From: Opitutaceae bacterium
GTDB taxonomy: Bacteria; Verrucomicrobiota; Verrucomicrobiia; Opitutales; Opitutaceae
Assembly: GCA_041395105.1 (NCBI GenBank)
Contig: JAWLBB010000008.1
Span: 62,001-126,000, forward strand
Reading direction: 5' to 3'
DNA length: 64,000 bases
Part shown: piece by piece, positions 1-10,055 of the stretch
Layout: each line of letters starts with the position of its first letter
Numbering within the stretch: the first letter of the stretch is position 1
Translations under genes and position numbers: made by a program
Notes under the pieces: model-generated
Database searches by the model: none
What the model saw: the letters and a program-made list of their open reading frames with translations, nothing else
What the model was told of the DNA's origin: nothing

Positions 1-7
1 TTTTCCC

Positions 8-2032
8 ATGGATTTCAAACTCTGCGCGGACTATAAGCCGACCGGCGATCAGCCGGAGGCGATCCGCGCCCTGCGCGAGTCGCTGCTGGCCGGGAACCGT
101 TACCAGACCCTCCTCGGGGTCACCGGGTCGGGCAAGACCTTCACCATGGCGAACCTGATCGCCGATCTGAATCGTCCGACCCTGATCATCTCCCACAACA
201 AGACCCTGGCGGCCCAGCTCTATTCGGAGTTCAAGGCCTTCTTCCCGGAAAACGCGGTCGAGTACTTCGTCAGCTACTACGACTACTACCAGCCGGAGGC
301 CTATATCCCCCAGACGGATACGTTCATCGAGAAGGACTCGTCGATCAACGAGGAGATCGACCGTCTGCGGATCGCGGCCAGCAGCGCGCTGATCAGTCGA
401 AGGGATGTCATCGTGGTCGCCAGTGTATCCTGCATCTATGGACTGGGATCGCCGGAGGACTTTCTGGCCATGATGATTTCCCTGAAGGTGGGGGGTGAAC
501 TGGGACGCGATGTTTTCCTCAACCGCCTGGTTGAGAATCTCTATGAACGCAATGACGTGGCCCTGGCCCGGGGACGTTTCCGGGTGCGCGGCGACGTGGT
601 CGATGTCATGCCGGCATACCTGGAGAACGGCCTCCGGGTGGAGTTCTGGGGCGATGAAGTCGAGCGGCTCTCCGAGTTCGATCCGCTGACCGGCCAGGTG
701 ACAGGCGAGTTCGAGACGTTCAGCCTCTATCCGGCCACCCAGTTTGTCACGCCCCGGGACAAGGTGGAAAAGGCGATCCGGGCGATCCGGGCGGAACTGG
801 CCGAGCGGGTGGCCGAGTTTGAAAGCAAAGGACTGCTGCTCGAAGCCCAGCGGATCTCGATGCGGACGAATTACGATCTGGAGATGCTTCAGGAGGTGGG
901 TTTCTGCAGCGGGATCGAGAACTACTCACGTCACATGTCGGGACGCCCGCCCGGCGAGCGTCCGTTCTGCCTGATTGATTTCTTTCCCAAGGATTTCCTC
1001 CTCATGATCGACGAGAGCCACGCCACGGTGCCCCAGATCGGTGGCATGTATGCCGGCGACCGCTCAAGAAAGGAGAATCTGGTCAATTTCGGATTCCGGC
1101 TTCCCTCGGCTCTCGACAATCGGCCGATGAATTTCCAGGAATTCACCGAAGTGACCGGACAGACGCTCTTTGTCTCCGCCACCCCGGCCGCTTTCGAGCT
1201 TGAGCGTTCGGCGGTGGTGGCCGAGCAGGTCATCCGCCCGACCGGGCTGTTGGATCCGGAGATCGACCTGAGGCCGACCAAGGGCCAGGTCGAGGACCTG
1301 ATGGGCGAGATAAGCAAGGCCGTGGCCGAAGGCGAACGGGTGCTGGTGACCACGCTGACCAAACGGTTGTCCGAGGATCTTTCCACCTACCTCCGGGAGG
1401 CGGGGGTCCGGGTCGAGTACCTGCACTCGGATATCGATGCGATTGAACGGATCGAGATCCTGCGCAACCTCAGGCAAGGCGATTTCGACGTACTCGTCGG
1501 CATCAACCTGCTCCGGGAAGGATTGGACCTTCCGGAAGTCGCGCTCGTGGCCATTCTTGACGCCGACAAGGAGGGCTTCCTGCGCAGTCAGACCAGCCTG
1601 ACCCAGACGGCTGGGCGGGCCGCCCGTCACGAAAAGGGACGGGTCATCTTCTATGCGGACAAGATCACCGATTCCATCCGGCGGACGACGGAATTGACCA
1701 ATGCGCGGAGGGAGAAGCAGAAGGCCTACAATGAGGCTCACGGGATCACGCCGACGAGTGTGCGCCGCGGCATCCAGGCGAGTCTGCACGCAGTGGGCGC
1801 GGATCGGGAGAGGGACCGGGGCCTGGTAGCGGAAATCGGTGATTCCGATGTCGAGGCAGTCATCGCCGAACTGGAGATCGAGATGGAAGAAGCCGCGGCC
1901 GCCCTGGAGTTTGAACGGGCCGCCCTCCTGCGCGATCAGGTGAAGGCGCTGCGCAGCGGTGAGGCGCTCAAGCCATCCGGGAGCAGGCGCGGATCCTACC
2001 GCCAGAAAACCGGGAAGAAGCGGCGCAAGTAG
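8..2032 (+). CDS. uvrB: UvrABC excinuclease subunit B (UvrB)
   Basis: Damage-verifying helicase-like subunit of nucleotide excision repair; it receives lesions from UvrA and recruits UvrC. The 674 residues match the usual family length. Walker A TGSGKT lies at about 39-44 (K43), and the damage-clamping beta-hairpin segment [12 protein letters not shown] at about 90-101. The DEAH-like box reads IDESH, the C-terminal helicase motifs include QTAGRAARH, and a UVR (UvrC-binding) domain sits near 620-655 with the typical [10 protein letters not shown] pattern. The ATG at 8 is chosen because the conserved FKL...PTGDQPEAI start follows directly; only seven upstream bases are visible. No uvrA or uvrC is adjacent. 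The C-terminus is lysine/arginine-rich. Identification is secure. Confidence 0.98.
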   Translation: MDFKLCADYKPTGDQPEAIRALRESLLAGNRYQTLLGVTGSGKTFTMANLIADLNRPTLIISHNKTLAAQLYSEFKAFFPENAVEYFVSYYDYYQPEAYIPQTDTFIEKDSSINEEIDRLRIAASSALISRRDVIVVASVSCIYGLGSPEDFLAMMISLKVGGELGRDVFLNRLVENLYERNDVALARGRFRVRGDVVDVMPAYLENGLRVEFWGDEVERLSEFDPLTGQVTGEFETFSLYPATQFVTPRDKVEKAIRAIRAELAERVAEFESKGLLLEAQRISMRTNYDLEMLQEVGFCSGIENYSRHMSGRPPGERPFCLIDFFPKDFLLMIDESHATVPQIGGMYAGDRSRKENLVNFGFRLPSALDNRPMNFQEFTEVTGQTLFVSATPAAFELERSAVVAEQVIRPTGLLDPEIDLRPTKGQVEDLMGEISKAVAEGERVLVTTLTKRLSEDLSTYLREAGVRVEYLHSDIDAIERIEILRNLRQGDFDVLVGINLLREGLDLPEVALVAILDADKEGFLRSQTSLTQTAGRAARHEKGRVIFYADKITDSIRRTTELTNARREKQKAYNEAHGITPTSVRRGIQASLHAVGADRERDRGLVAEIGDSDVEAVIAELEIEMEEAAAALEFERAALLRDQVKALRSGEALKPSGSRRGSYRQKTGKKRRK

Positions 2033-2137
2033 ACGCGCCCCGCCTTGGGTTGGGCGGATCCCGGAGAGGCGCGCCCGGCGGTCATGTCCCCCGGTCCTTT
2101 CAACTGAATCGGACGGGTTGTGATGGTCGGTTGAGGC

Positions 2138-3640
2138 TCAGCCTCCCTGACAGAAGCGATAGGCGTAGAGGTCGGCATCCTTCAGGACAAATCGCAGCCG
2201 AACGGGACGGCCGGAGAGGGTGCGGACATCCGGTCCGTTCTTCCAGGTCACCGGCCGATCGATGGCATCGCCGAAGACCGGGTCACACTCATCGAGCCTG
2301 AATCCCTCGAGTGCCCGGCCGGTCTCGTCCTGAATTTCCACCCGGACGTCGCCCGCGATGGAGGAGGCGAAATTGAGCCGCAATTCACTCCCGTTGAAAA
2401 CGATCGGCCGGGTGAGGCATTCGCCGCCGGCCGCCGGAGCGTTCAGGGAGACGAAACCGTCGAGTCGGAGAGTGTAGCGGCGCAGGGCACTGCCCGTTTC
2501 CATCCAGTAGTTCTCGACCGCATACAGGGAGAGTTCATTGGGCCCATCGACTCCCAGTGAGGAAGCGGTCTCGACCAGATGCCAGGCCAGGTACTGATGA
2601 CCGTAGTTCCAGGTCCCCGATCGTTCCGGGCCCGGACGCAGGAAGCCCTCCGGCCAGCGGGCGAATTCGACGCCGTCGCGGCTGCTCATGAGGAGGGATT
2701 CGGAGAGGGCGGTCCCGTAGCGAAGCTGGGCCGATGACCTGAATTCCCGGAATTCGCGATCGGGGAGGGCGCGCATCGAACTGCCCCAAGGGCGCTCGAG
2801 GTAGCGGGCGGGGAAACCGATCAGTAGGTGGGGGGCGCGGTGGTAGGGTTTGACCTGGTTGACATAGAGTTCCTCGGCCGGGGGCGAACCGGTGTAGGTC
2901 AGGTCCGCCTGATTGTCCCAGTGAACGAAGTCTTTCGAGGTGGCCGTGCGGATCGAACGGGGCCCCTTCGGTTCCCACACTCCCTTGGCCACCATGCCCT
3001 CGGGGAAACAACGCCAGTAGGCTCGGTACTCACCGCGCACCGCATCCCAGAACGCCAGGTTCTGTGAATCGAAGGCACCTTCCGTGATGACCGGTTCATC
3101 GGACATCGCCGACCACCGGATGCCGTCGGTCGATTCAACGGCGTAAAGCCCATGGGGGCCGCGCGACCGGATGAATCCCTTGTAGGGAGTGGTGGCGTCC
3201 GGGTTGTCGTCCCTGAAAAGAGCGGGATGACCGGGATCGGCCTCGATCCGGTTCAAGGTTTCGCGGTCGAGGATGATATTGTTGGCGGTGGATCCGTGAC
3301 GCTCGACGATTCCCAGGTCCGGTTTTGTCCAGTTGATCCCGTCGGTGCTCTCCGCGTAGCAGGTGTAGATGTCGGGCCTGGTTTCGGACGCGATCTTCCC
3401 CGCGGAGAGGCGGATCTTCCAGGCTTTGTAGTAGAGTCGGTAGAGGTCACCGTCCCGAAAGAGGCTGTGATAACCGCAACCGTTGCCTTCCCAGGGCGCA
3501 TCATGGCGCAGAACGATTTCCCGTGGCTGGGGGTGGTGCAACCGGCGGGTCGCCATGCCCTCGACTCTTTCAATGAGACAATCATCGAGAAAGAGCTCGC
3601 GGCGGTTTCCAATCGGGCAGGGGCTGGGGTGGCGCTTCAC
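2138..3640 (-). CDS. Five-bladed propeller glycosidase-like protein (RELFLDD type)
   Basis: 500-residue protein resembling GH32/GH43-superfamily beta-propeller proteins common in Verrucomicrobia and Planctomycetes, usually left as hypothetical. Visible hallmarks are an N-terminal RRELFLDDCLIE segment (13-24) and repeated blade-like motifs of the form YAESTDGINW, YAVESTDGIRW and TATSKDFVHW, typical of sugar-binding propellers. A C-terminal beta-sandwich contains INWs followed by VRLRFVLKDADLYAYRF. No signal peptide is evident, so it may act in the cytoplasm on imported oligosaccharides. The start is a GTG at 3640; the next ATG (residue 29) would remove the conserved FLDD segment. It is divergent from the GH32-like gene at 3780, suggesting shared control. 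Substrate unknown; true hydrolase activity is not demonstrable from sequence. Confidence 0.7.
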   Translation of the reverse strand: MKRHPSPCPIGNRRELFLDDCLIERVEGMATRRLHHPQPREIVLRHDAPWEGNGCGYHSLFRDGDLYRLYYKAWKIRLSAGKIASETRPDIYTCYAESTDGINWTKPDLGIVERHGSTANNIILDRETLNRIEADPGHPALFRDDNPDATTPYKGFIRSRGPHGLYAVESTDGIRWSAMSDEPVITEGAFDSQNLAFWDAVRGEYRAYWRCFPEGMVAKGVWEPKGPRSIRTATSKDFVHWDNQADLTYTGSPPAEELYVNQVKPYHRAPHLLIGFPARYLERPWGSSMRALPDREFREFRSSAQLRYGTALSESLLMSSRDGVEFARWPEGFLRPGPERSGTWNYGHQYLAWHLVETASSLGVDGPNELSLYAVENYWMETGSALRRYTLRLDGFVSLNAPAAGGECLTRPIVFNGSELRLNFASSIAGDVRVEIQDETGRALEGFRLDECDPVFGDAIDRPVTWKNGPDVRTLSGRPVRLRFVLKDADLYAYRFCQGG

Positions 3641-3779
3641 GCTGCCCTGAAGATGGGACGGATCGGAGTGCGGAAGAAGCGTCGCTTCCGTGAATCCGTT
3701 CGACCGAAGGGCGGTCGCTGACGCCAGATCAGGGTTTTCGCTCGCCGATCAGGGCCTGCAGGTCCTCTAATCGGTTTGC

Positions 3780-5351
3780 ATGAATCCGGCCCCATCACCT
3801 GATCGAACCTCTCGGGTTCCGTTCTTTTCTTTCGCCTCGAACCTGGAGGACCAGACCGCGCAGCTGGCCGAAAACCCCCTCGTCCGGCGCTTCGCCGATT
3901 CGCGCAAGATCCTCTCTTCCGATCGCTTTCGTCCGGCTTATCACTTTGTCAATCCGGAAGGGACGTTGAATGACCCGAACGGGCTCTGTTTCTGGCAGGG
4001 GCGCTGGCACCTCTTCTACCAGGCCTATCCTCCGGAAGACACCCGCCAGCATTGGGGCCATGCCGTCAGCGAGGATCTCATCCATTGGCGGGACCTTCCC
4101 TATGCCATCTACCCGAATCCCGAGAACTGCTGCTATTCCGGATCCACCCTGGTCGAAGAGGATCGGGTCATCGCAATGTATCATGGGACGGAAGTGGGCA
4201 ATATGGTGGCCGTATCGAGCGATCCCCTGCTCCTGAATTGGGAGAAGGTGACGGGTCGGGCGGTCATTCCTCTCCTCAAGGCCGACGGCTCAAAGCCACC
4301 CTACAAGATTTTTGATCCCTGCCTATGGAAGAAAGGCGGCGCCTACTACGCACTCTCCGGCGGGACCCGCCTGATCGGCGCCGGTCCCCGTTTTCGTCCG
4401 GTCGAATCCCTCTTCCGTTCCAGTGACCTGGTTCATTGGGAATACCTGCACCCGTTTGTCACGGGCGATGTTTTCACCCGGGTTGGGGATGACGGCGCCT
4501 GCCCGTATTTCTGGCCGATCGGCGATCGGCACATCCTGCACTTTTTCTCCCACATGAGCGGAGGACAGTATCTGATCGGGGACTACGACATGGACCGGGA
4601 TCTTTTTGAGGCGACAGGCCATGGTTTGGCCAATTTCGGACCGTATGGACCATCCGGCGTTCACGCCCCTTCGGCCTGTCCGGACGGAAAGGGCGGAGTG
4701 GTCGTGATCTACAACATGAATGCCGGGCGTCCGGCCGAGGGATGGAATCATCTCATGACTCTGCCACGGCGCATGACGCTGAAAGGGCATGACGAGGTCG
4801 GGGTCGAGCCGATCGAATCGGTTGAAAGCCTTCGATCGGAACCGCGGCAATTCGCCAATCTGACCGTGCCGGCCAACCAGGAAATCATCCTCGAGGAAAT
4901 CGCGGGCGATTCGCTCGAAATCGGCCTGGAAGTCTTCCCGGGACCGGAGGCGGTTTTTGAATTGAATGTCTTTCGCTCACCCGGCTCGGAGGAGGTCACC
5001 CGGATCCAGTTCTTCCGGGATCGCGGCTTTGTCAACCGCGGCTACCGCACGGGACCACAACAGAGTCTGGTCTCGATCGACACGTCGCGCTCATCGATCC
5101 TTCCCGACTCGCGGCCCCGAGCCCCGGAGACCGCGCCGGTGACGATCGCACCGGACGAGCCGCTCTCACTCCGGGTGTTCCTCGATCGCAGCGTGGTGGA
5201 GGTCTTTGTCAACGGGCGGACCTGCCTGGCGGTCCGGGTGTATCCGGGGCGCGATGACAGCCGGGGCGTGTCGCTCCATTCCCGGGGGACAGCCAGTCGC
5301 ATCAGGTCCATTGATGCGTGGACGATGAAGAGCATCTGGTCGCAACCTTGA
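3780..5351 (+). CDS. GH32-like beta-fructosidase-family protein with atypical acid/base motif
   Basis: 523-residue protein with the GH32 two-domain plan: a five-bladed propeller (about 50-365) and a C-terminal beta-sandwich ending in the family-typical DRSVVEVFVNG motif. The nucleophile motif is clear as LNDPNG, giving D65. The transition-state RDP motif appears as FDP with D179. The usual WECPD motif carrying the acid/base glutamate is replaced by DDGACPYFW (A240-C241), so the canonical glutamate is missing at that place. Either another carboxylate substitutes or the protein has a changed mechanism or binding role. No signal peptide is seen, suggesting intracellular action on fructosides or related sugars. 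It is divergent from the propeller gene at 3640 and convergent with the helicase gene, 7 bp apart. Confidence 0.8.
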   Translation: MNPAPSPDRTSRVPFFSFASNLEDQTAQLAENPLVRRFADSRKILSSDRFRPAYHFVNPEGTLNDPNGLCFWQGRWHLFYQAYPPEDTRQHWGHAVSEDLIHWRDLPYAIYPNPENCCYSGSTLVEEDRVIAMYHGTEVGNMVAVSSDPLLLNWEKVTGRAVIPLLKADGSKPPYKIFDPCLWKKGGAYYALSGGTRLIGAGPRFRPVESLFRSSDLVHWEYLHPFVTGDVFTRVGDDGACPYFWPIGDRHILHFFSHMSGGQYLIGDYDMDRDLFEATGHGLANFGPYGPSGVHAPSACPDGKGGVVVIYNMNAGRPAEGWNHLMTLPRRMTLKGHDEVGVEPIESVESLRSEPRQFANLTVPANQEIILEEIAGDSLEIGLEVFPGPEAVFELNVFRSPGSEEVTRIQFFRDRGFVNRGYRTGPQQSLVSIDTSRSSILPDSRPRAPETAPVTIAPDEPLSLRVFLDRSVVEVFVNGRTCLAVRVYPGRDDSRGVSLHSRGTASRIRSIDAWTMKSIWSQP

Positions 5352-5358
5352 GGACAGG

Positions 5359-8300
5359 TCAGCGGTATTTCCGATAGAGGGTGACCTGTCTGTGGTCGGG
5401 CACCACGTCGAAGCGCGCCCGGAAGGCGTCAAGGGTGACGCTGCGGGCGGCCGGTTCGCCGTTGATCGTTTCAACGAGTATCCTGGCCAGCGGATTGAAC
5501 TGTCGGGTCAGCAGATGCTCGAAGACTTCGAGGACGGCGACCAGATCCGGATCATCAAATGGAAGATGGAAGGTGATGTCGCGACCGAGTCGCTGCGAAG
5601 TCAGGACAAGCTCGCTCCCGCGAAAGACGAGATGGTTGCCCGGAACTCGTCGGGGGTAGTTCCCTTTCGTTCCCTCCAGCTCCAGTCCGCAGGGGGAGAT
5701 CGGGTCGGTCGCGTTGAGCCAGAAGATGGCTGCGTCCGCTTGGCCGAGATTCTGCAGACGGCGGAAGCCGGCAGGGGTTGTGAATTGGGGGCCGGGCAGT
5801 TCCTGGAAGAAGTAGCCCGAGAGCAGTTCGCCGGACAACTCCATCAGGCGCAGGGTCCGGAAGAGGGAACGCCACTGGAAGGCCTCCGATTCCCGCAGGA
5901 GGATTTCCCGGAAGAGGAGCCCGTATCGGTCGAGGAGGAGGCGGACCCGGTCCTTGCGGATTTCCTCCTCATCGATGACGCTTTCGGCCTCCTCGATCTG
6001 CGGAAGCGGGCTCCATCGGCCGGCCAGAGGCAGTGCTCCCTGCATCCGCTTGAGCTGGGTCCGCCTGGAGTGGATCGGACGGGTGTGACGCGCCCGGCGG
6101 GCACCATCGGCGCCGACCTTGGGGAGCTTGAACTGGTTGAGAATCCCTTTTCGGAGAGCGGAATAGCCATCGTTGTGGATCTGCGAACTCCAGACATCGG
6201 CCCAGATCTGCCGGTTGAGGGCGGCGGCCCCCAGAGCGGTCGCTTCCTGGAGGGCGGCGAAGTCCAGTCCGTGAGGTTTTCCGCTGATGGTCGCTTCCAG
6301 TGAGGCCGGCTCGGAGGTTGTCGACGGGGTGGCTTGGGCCCTCAGGTCCATATCCTGATGGTAGGCGAAACAGATCTTTCGCTCGCCCTGGCCGAACCAG
6401 AGGAGTTCGCCCTCGGCCAGGATCGAGTCGAGAAAAGCCGGCTGGTAGCGCTGCATGCGTGCGGGAAGGATTTCCTCTTCCCAGGTTTCGACCGCGGCGG
6501 GAAGAAAGAGCAGACGATCCAGGCAGGCCGCCAATCCATCCAGGTCTTCACTGCGATCGAGCAGACCCTGCTGGCGGGCGAGGAAGACGGGCAGTTGGCT
6601 GAGGGCCAGCGGCTCAAACGGCGGGGTGGCCTGCGCGCGCCGCAGGCGAAGAAGAAACTCGTAGTTGGCGGAGTCGCAGAAAACGACATCCTCAGATCCT
6701 TCGATCAGGCACCCTTCGATCAGGAGATCTGCATCGATCAGCTCGGTCAGGGATGCTTCAAGGAGGGAATCAGAGAGACCCAGTGTCGTCCGGATTTCCT
6801 CGCGGGTGATCGGACCGAAAAAGGAAAGCCACTCACCCAGCCAGCGGGTGCGGAGTCCTTCCTGGCCATTGGCTGTGGTCGACCCCGGGGGAGCGATTGC
6901 CGGTTCATCCCCCTCACTCATGCCGACCAGCCGGAAGGGAATTCCACCATAGAATTCACCGAGCCGGGCTGCGTTCTCGGCGGCCACCCAGAGACATGCT
7001 CCGGCGCCTTCGGGGAGAACCCGAAAGACCTTCTGCTCAAGCGCGGTGTCTTCGAGAGCGGGCGCAGCGCAGCGCAGGGCTTTCCATTCGGAATCCGGCA
7101 GCAGGATCCGCTCCTTCAACCAGTCAACCAGCTCCATCCCGTCATCGGGACCGTAGCCGGGCACGAGGCGTTGGCGCTTGGCTTCAAATGCTTGAATGAT
7201 GGCCTCCGGGATGGGTGGTCGGCTCTGAGGATCAAAGACCAGCTCCTTGAGCAATTCGGTGCTCAGGCTGGACTTGCGGTCACCCTTCGGGTTGTCCCGG
7301 GAATACATGTATTGATTGACCTGGCGCCAGGCCGCACTCTGACCGAAGGGCGAGGCCGAGGCGGTTCGCGTCTCGGAGCAGGTGATCGCCCCCGTCTCAA
7401 GCTCAACCAGAACCTGCCGGAGCGACCCCAGATCGAATTCGTCGCGGAAGCAGGTCCGCCAGGTTTCCAGGAGCACCGGAAAATCATCGAATCGGCGGAT
7501 CGATTCCATCAACTTCTGCGAGCGCAAACGGGTCATCCAGAGCGGGACCCTTTGATTGGGTCGCGAACGGTTGATCAACATGGCACGGCCGGCGCACTCG
7601 CGGAACCGGGCGCCGAAGAAACCGGAATCTTCGAGTCTTCTGCGGATGAGCTCTTCCAGGCGGGACGAGGTGACGAGGGAGAGGATCTCCTCGGCCGTCA
7701 CGTCGATCGGCACCATGACCGCGATGCAGTCGTTGTTGACGAAGATCTCGGGTCGGTGATGAAAGCGTTCCTCCCAGGCGGCATCGAGTGCCAGGGCAAA
7801 GGGACGGTTCAGTTTTCCCCCCCAGAGGGTGTGCAGGATGATCTGGTTCCCCTCCTTCGTCGCCGGACCGGTGGCCGTGTGTTCGACCAGAAGGTGATGG
7901 CGGTGCGGGAGCGGCTGGCGGGTGGTCTTCCGCTGCAGTCTCAGGGTCTCGATCAACTGATCGGCGGAGACGCCGTTCATGGAATGCTCCGTTTGTAGCC
8001 GCTCCCGGAAGGCAGGGCTTTCCAGTTCGGTCTCCGCCTCTTCGAGAAACCGGCCGATTGCATCGGAAAAGTGGAAATCACGGAAATTGTCCTCTGAGAT
8101 CCAGAATGGGATGGAGGCGGCGTTGGGTGGAGCCGGCAGGACATAGACGTCGTTGTTGGTGATCCGGCGGATCTTCCAGGACTGGGCCCCGAGGGTGAAG
8201 ACCTGGCCGACCCGCGCCTCCCAGACGAACTCCTCATCGAGTTCGCCCAGCCGGGAGTCGGTCTGGTCATGGCGGAGGTGGAAATAGCCGCGGTCCGGGA

Positions 8301-9804
8301 TGACTCCGCCCGAAAAATAGAGGGCCTGGAGTGCGCCCTTGCGGGCCCGGATGGTCCCCTCCATCCGATCGATGGATACACGTGGGTTCAATTCGCGCAG
8401 ACGGGTATCCGCATACCGCCCGGCCAGCATGTTGATCACGAGATCGAATTCCCGGCGGCTGAGGTCACGGTAGGGATAACTGGTCCGCAGGAAGGCGTGG
8501 AGCGAATCCATTTTCCACGGCTCCATTGCGACCATCGACAGGATGATCTGCGCCAGAACGTCGAGCGGCTTTTCGATCGGAACCCGCGGCTCGATGTCGC
8601 GGCGGGCGATCTGCCGGGCGAGCACCGCGGCTTCAAGGAAATCGCGGGCATGAGTGGGAAAGAGGGTGCCCCGGCTGGGCTGGCCCACCTGGTGACCGGC
8701 CCGGCCGATGCGCTGGATGGCCGAGGATATGGCCGGCGGGGACTGGACCAGCACGACCTCGTCGAGAGCCCCGATGTCGATGCCCATTTCCAGCGAATTG
8801 GTCGCGACAATGGCCCGGAGGTCGCCGGACTTCAGGCGTGATTCCACCTCTTCCCGGATCTCCCGGGAGAGGGAGCCGTGGTGGGCGTAGGCGAGTGGAC
8901 TGGCCTGGCCGGAGTTGATCTTCAGGGCGAGCTTTTCGCAGAGCCGGCGGTTGTTGACGAAGAAAAGGGTGGAGCGATTCCGTTCGATGATTCCTTTGAA
9001 TTCTTCGACCAGCGGCTCCCAGATCGAGTCGTCCGGCTCGTCACGCTCGGGAAGCTCGGGAAAGTAAACGGACAGCCGGTATTCCTTCCGAATGCCGGAC
9101 TCGATGCAGACGACGGGACGGGGTAGGGTCTCGGTTCCCCGGCGGACAACCCCCCCGGCAAACGCGGCCACCGTCCCGAGAGGATTGATCGTGGCGGATA
9201 GGGCGATACGCTGGAATTCTCCGGACAGAGGCACCAGTCGGTCCACCGCGGTAATCAGGAAGGTGCCACGGCGATTGTCGAGGACGCCATGGATTTCGTC
9301 CAAAATGACGGTCTTGAGATCGGTCAGCAGATTTCGTCCGCCCAGAGACGAGAGCATCAGGTTCAGGCTCTCCGGGGTGGTGATGAGGATTTCGGGTGGA
9401 TGCCGAAGCATGCTGCGGCGCTCCGACTGGCTGGTGTCGCCGCTCCGGGTCTGGACCCGGATTTTGGGAAAAGGTCTTCCGGACCCCTCAAAGACTTCAC
9501 GGATGGCGGCCAGCGGGGCGATCAGATTGCGCTGGATGTCATTGTTCAGGGCCTTGAGCGGCGAGATGTAGAGCACCCGCGTCGTGCCCGTCTCCCACGA
9601 CCCTGAAACAAACTGATTCAGGGCCCAGAGAAAAGCCGTCAGCGTCTTGCCGCTTCCGGTCGGTGCAGTCACCAGAACATGCTCACCCCGGGCGATGACC
9701 GGCCAAGCCTGTTCCTGGACGTCGGTCGGTCGACCCACCTGCTCCTCAAACCACTTTCTGATCAGTGGATGAAAGAGATCTATAGACTCCCTGGGCCCCG
9801 TCAT
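5359..9804 (-). CDS. lhr: Lhr-type large ATP-dependent helicase
   Basis: Superfamily 2 helicase of about 1481 residues, the size of full-length Lhr proteins implicated in DNA repair. Walker A TGSGKT (K53) and the DEIH box (169-172) lie in the first RecA domain. The second RecA domain has AIVATNSLEMGIDIG and QRIGRAGHQ, the arginine-finger motif. The winged-helix/Lhr-core region follows, then a long C-terminal Lhr-CTD region rich in helix-turn-helix-like segments, ending VTLYRKYR. An upstream in-frame extension to 9897 exists, but ATG 9804 is chosen because the sequence before it is low-complexity and overlaps the 31-bp repeat region. A GGAGGAG lies rather far (about 18 nt) upstream. No obvious operon partner. 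A long plus-strand open frame opposite it is a shadow. Confidence 0.93.
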   Translation of the reverse strand: MTGPRESIDLFHPLIRKWFEEQVGRPTDVQEQAWPVIARGEHVLVTAPTGSGKTLTAFLWALNQFVSGSWETGTTRVLYISPLKALNNDIQRNLIAPLAAIREVFEGSGRPFPKIRVQTRSGDTSQSERRSMLRHPPEILITTPESLNLMLSSLGGRNLLTDLKTVILDEIHGVLDNRRGTFLITAVDRLVPLSGEFQRIALSATINPLGTVAAFAGGVVRRGTETLPRPVVCIESGIRKEYRLSVYFPELPERDEPDDSIWEPLVEEFKGIIERNRSTLFFVNNRRLCEKLALKINSGQASPLAYAHHGSLSREIREEVESRLKSGDLRAIVATNSLEMGIDIGALDEVVLVQSPPAISSAIQRIGRAGHQVGQPSRGTLFPTHARDFLEAAVLARQIARRDIEPRVPIEKPLDVLAQIILSMVAMEPWKMDSLHAFLRTSYPYRDLSRREFDLVINMLAGRYADTRLRELNPRVSIDRMEGTIRARKGALQALYFSGGVIPDRGYFHLRHDQTDSRLGELDEEFVWEARVGQVFTLGAQSWKIRRITNNDVYVLPAPPNAASIPFWISEDNFRDFHFSDAIGRFLEEAETELESPAFRERLQTEHSMNGVSADQLIETLRLQRKTTRQPLPHRHHLLVEHTATGPATKEGNQIILHTLWGGKLNRPFALALDAAWEERFHHRPEIFVNNDCIAVMVPIDVTAEEILSLVTSSRLEELIRRRLEDSGFFGARFRECAGRAMLINRSRPNQRVPLWMTRLRSQKLMESIRRFDDFPVLLETWRTCFRDEFDLGSLRQVLVELETGAITCSETRTASASPFGQSAAWRQVNQYMYSRDNPKGDRKSSLSTELLKELVFDPQSRPPIPEAIIQAFEAKRQRLVPGYGPDDGMELVDWLKERILLPDSEWKALRCAAPALEDTALEQKVFRVLPEGAGACLWVAAENAARLGEFYGGIPFRLVGMSEGDEPAIAPPGSTTANGQEGLRTRWLGEWLSFFGPITREEIRTTLGLSDSLLEASLTELIDADLLIEGCLIEGSEDVVFCDSANYEFLLRLRRAQATPPFEPLALSQLPVFLARQQGLLDRSEDLDGLAACLDRLLFLPAAVETWEEEILPARMQRYQPAFLDSILAEGELLWFGQGERKICFAYHQDMDLRAQATPSTTSEPASLEATISGKPHGLDFAALQEATALGAAALNRQIWADVWSSQIHNDGYSALRKGILNQFKLPKVGADGARRARHTRPIHSRRTQLKRMQGALPLAGRWSPLPQIEEAESVIDEEEIRKDRVRLLLDRYGLLFREILLRESEAFQWRSLFRTLRLMELSGELLSGYFFQELPGPQFTTPAGFRRLQNLGQADAAIFWLNATDPISPCGLELEGTKGNYPRRVPGNHLVFRGSELVLTSQRLGRDITFHLPFDDPDLVAVLEVFEHLLTRQFNPLARILVETINGEPAARSVTLDAFRARFDVVPDHRQVTLYRKYR

Positions 9805-9882
9805 GATGACAGGAAAACCGGACTCCTCCTTCCCGGCAAGACAACCCCACAGGGGGGGGCCGTGACACCTCATGGGGCCCCG

Positions 9883-9913
9883 GCCAATTTGTAACATAAT
9901 ACGTTACAAATCC
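9883..9913. promoter_or_regulatory. Near-palindromic operator-like site, copy 1 of 31-bp inverted repeat
   Basis: The core is ATTTGTAAC, 7 bp, then GTTACAAAT (9887-9911): 9-bp perfect arms in AT-rich sequence within a GC-rich region. The whole 31 bp recurs exactly, inverted, at 9951-9981. It lies about 80 bp upstream of the helicase ATG, a location suited to a repressor or activator site. The binding protein is unknown. Confidence 0.6.
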
Positions 9914-9950
9914 CGATTCCCCGGGAAGGAACGACCGTTTTGGGCAGGGC

Positions 9951-9981
9951 GGATTTGTAACGTATTATGTTACAAATTGGC
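9951..9981. promoter_or_regulatory. Near-palindromic operator-like site, copy 2 of 31-bp inverted repeat
   Basis: This is the exact reverse complement of 9883-9913, with arms ATTTGTAAC at 9953-9961 and GTTACAAAT at 9969-9977. Centres of the two copies are 66 bp apart, with a 37-bp GC-rich spacer. The pair could bind a dimeric regulator twice with DNA looping, extrude a cruciform, or be the ends of a very small mobile remnant. Confidence 0.6.
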
Positions 9982-10055
9982 TGTTTCACCTCGGTCGAGG
10001 GATGCGACGGGGAGACGGGGCGATTGGGGAGACGCGGCGGGACGGGGTGGGGTGG

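Noticed and set aside
5392..7998. Long plus-strand frames (303 and 554 codons) opposite the Lhr gene
   Set aside because: They lie wholly antisense to a confident helicase gene and encode low-complexity sequence without motifs; high GC content creates such open frames.
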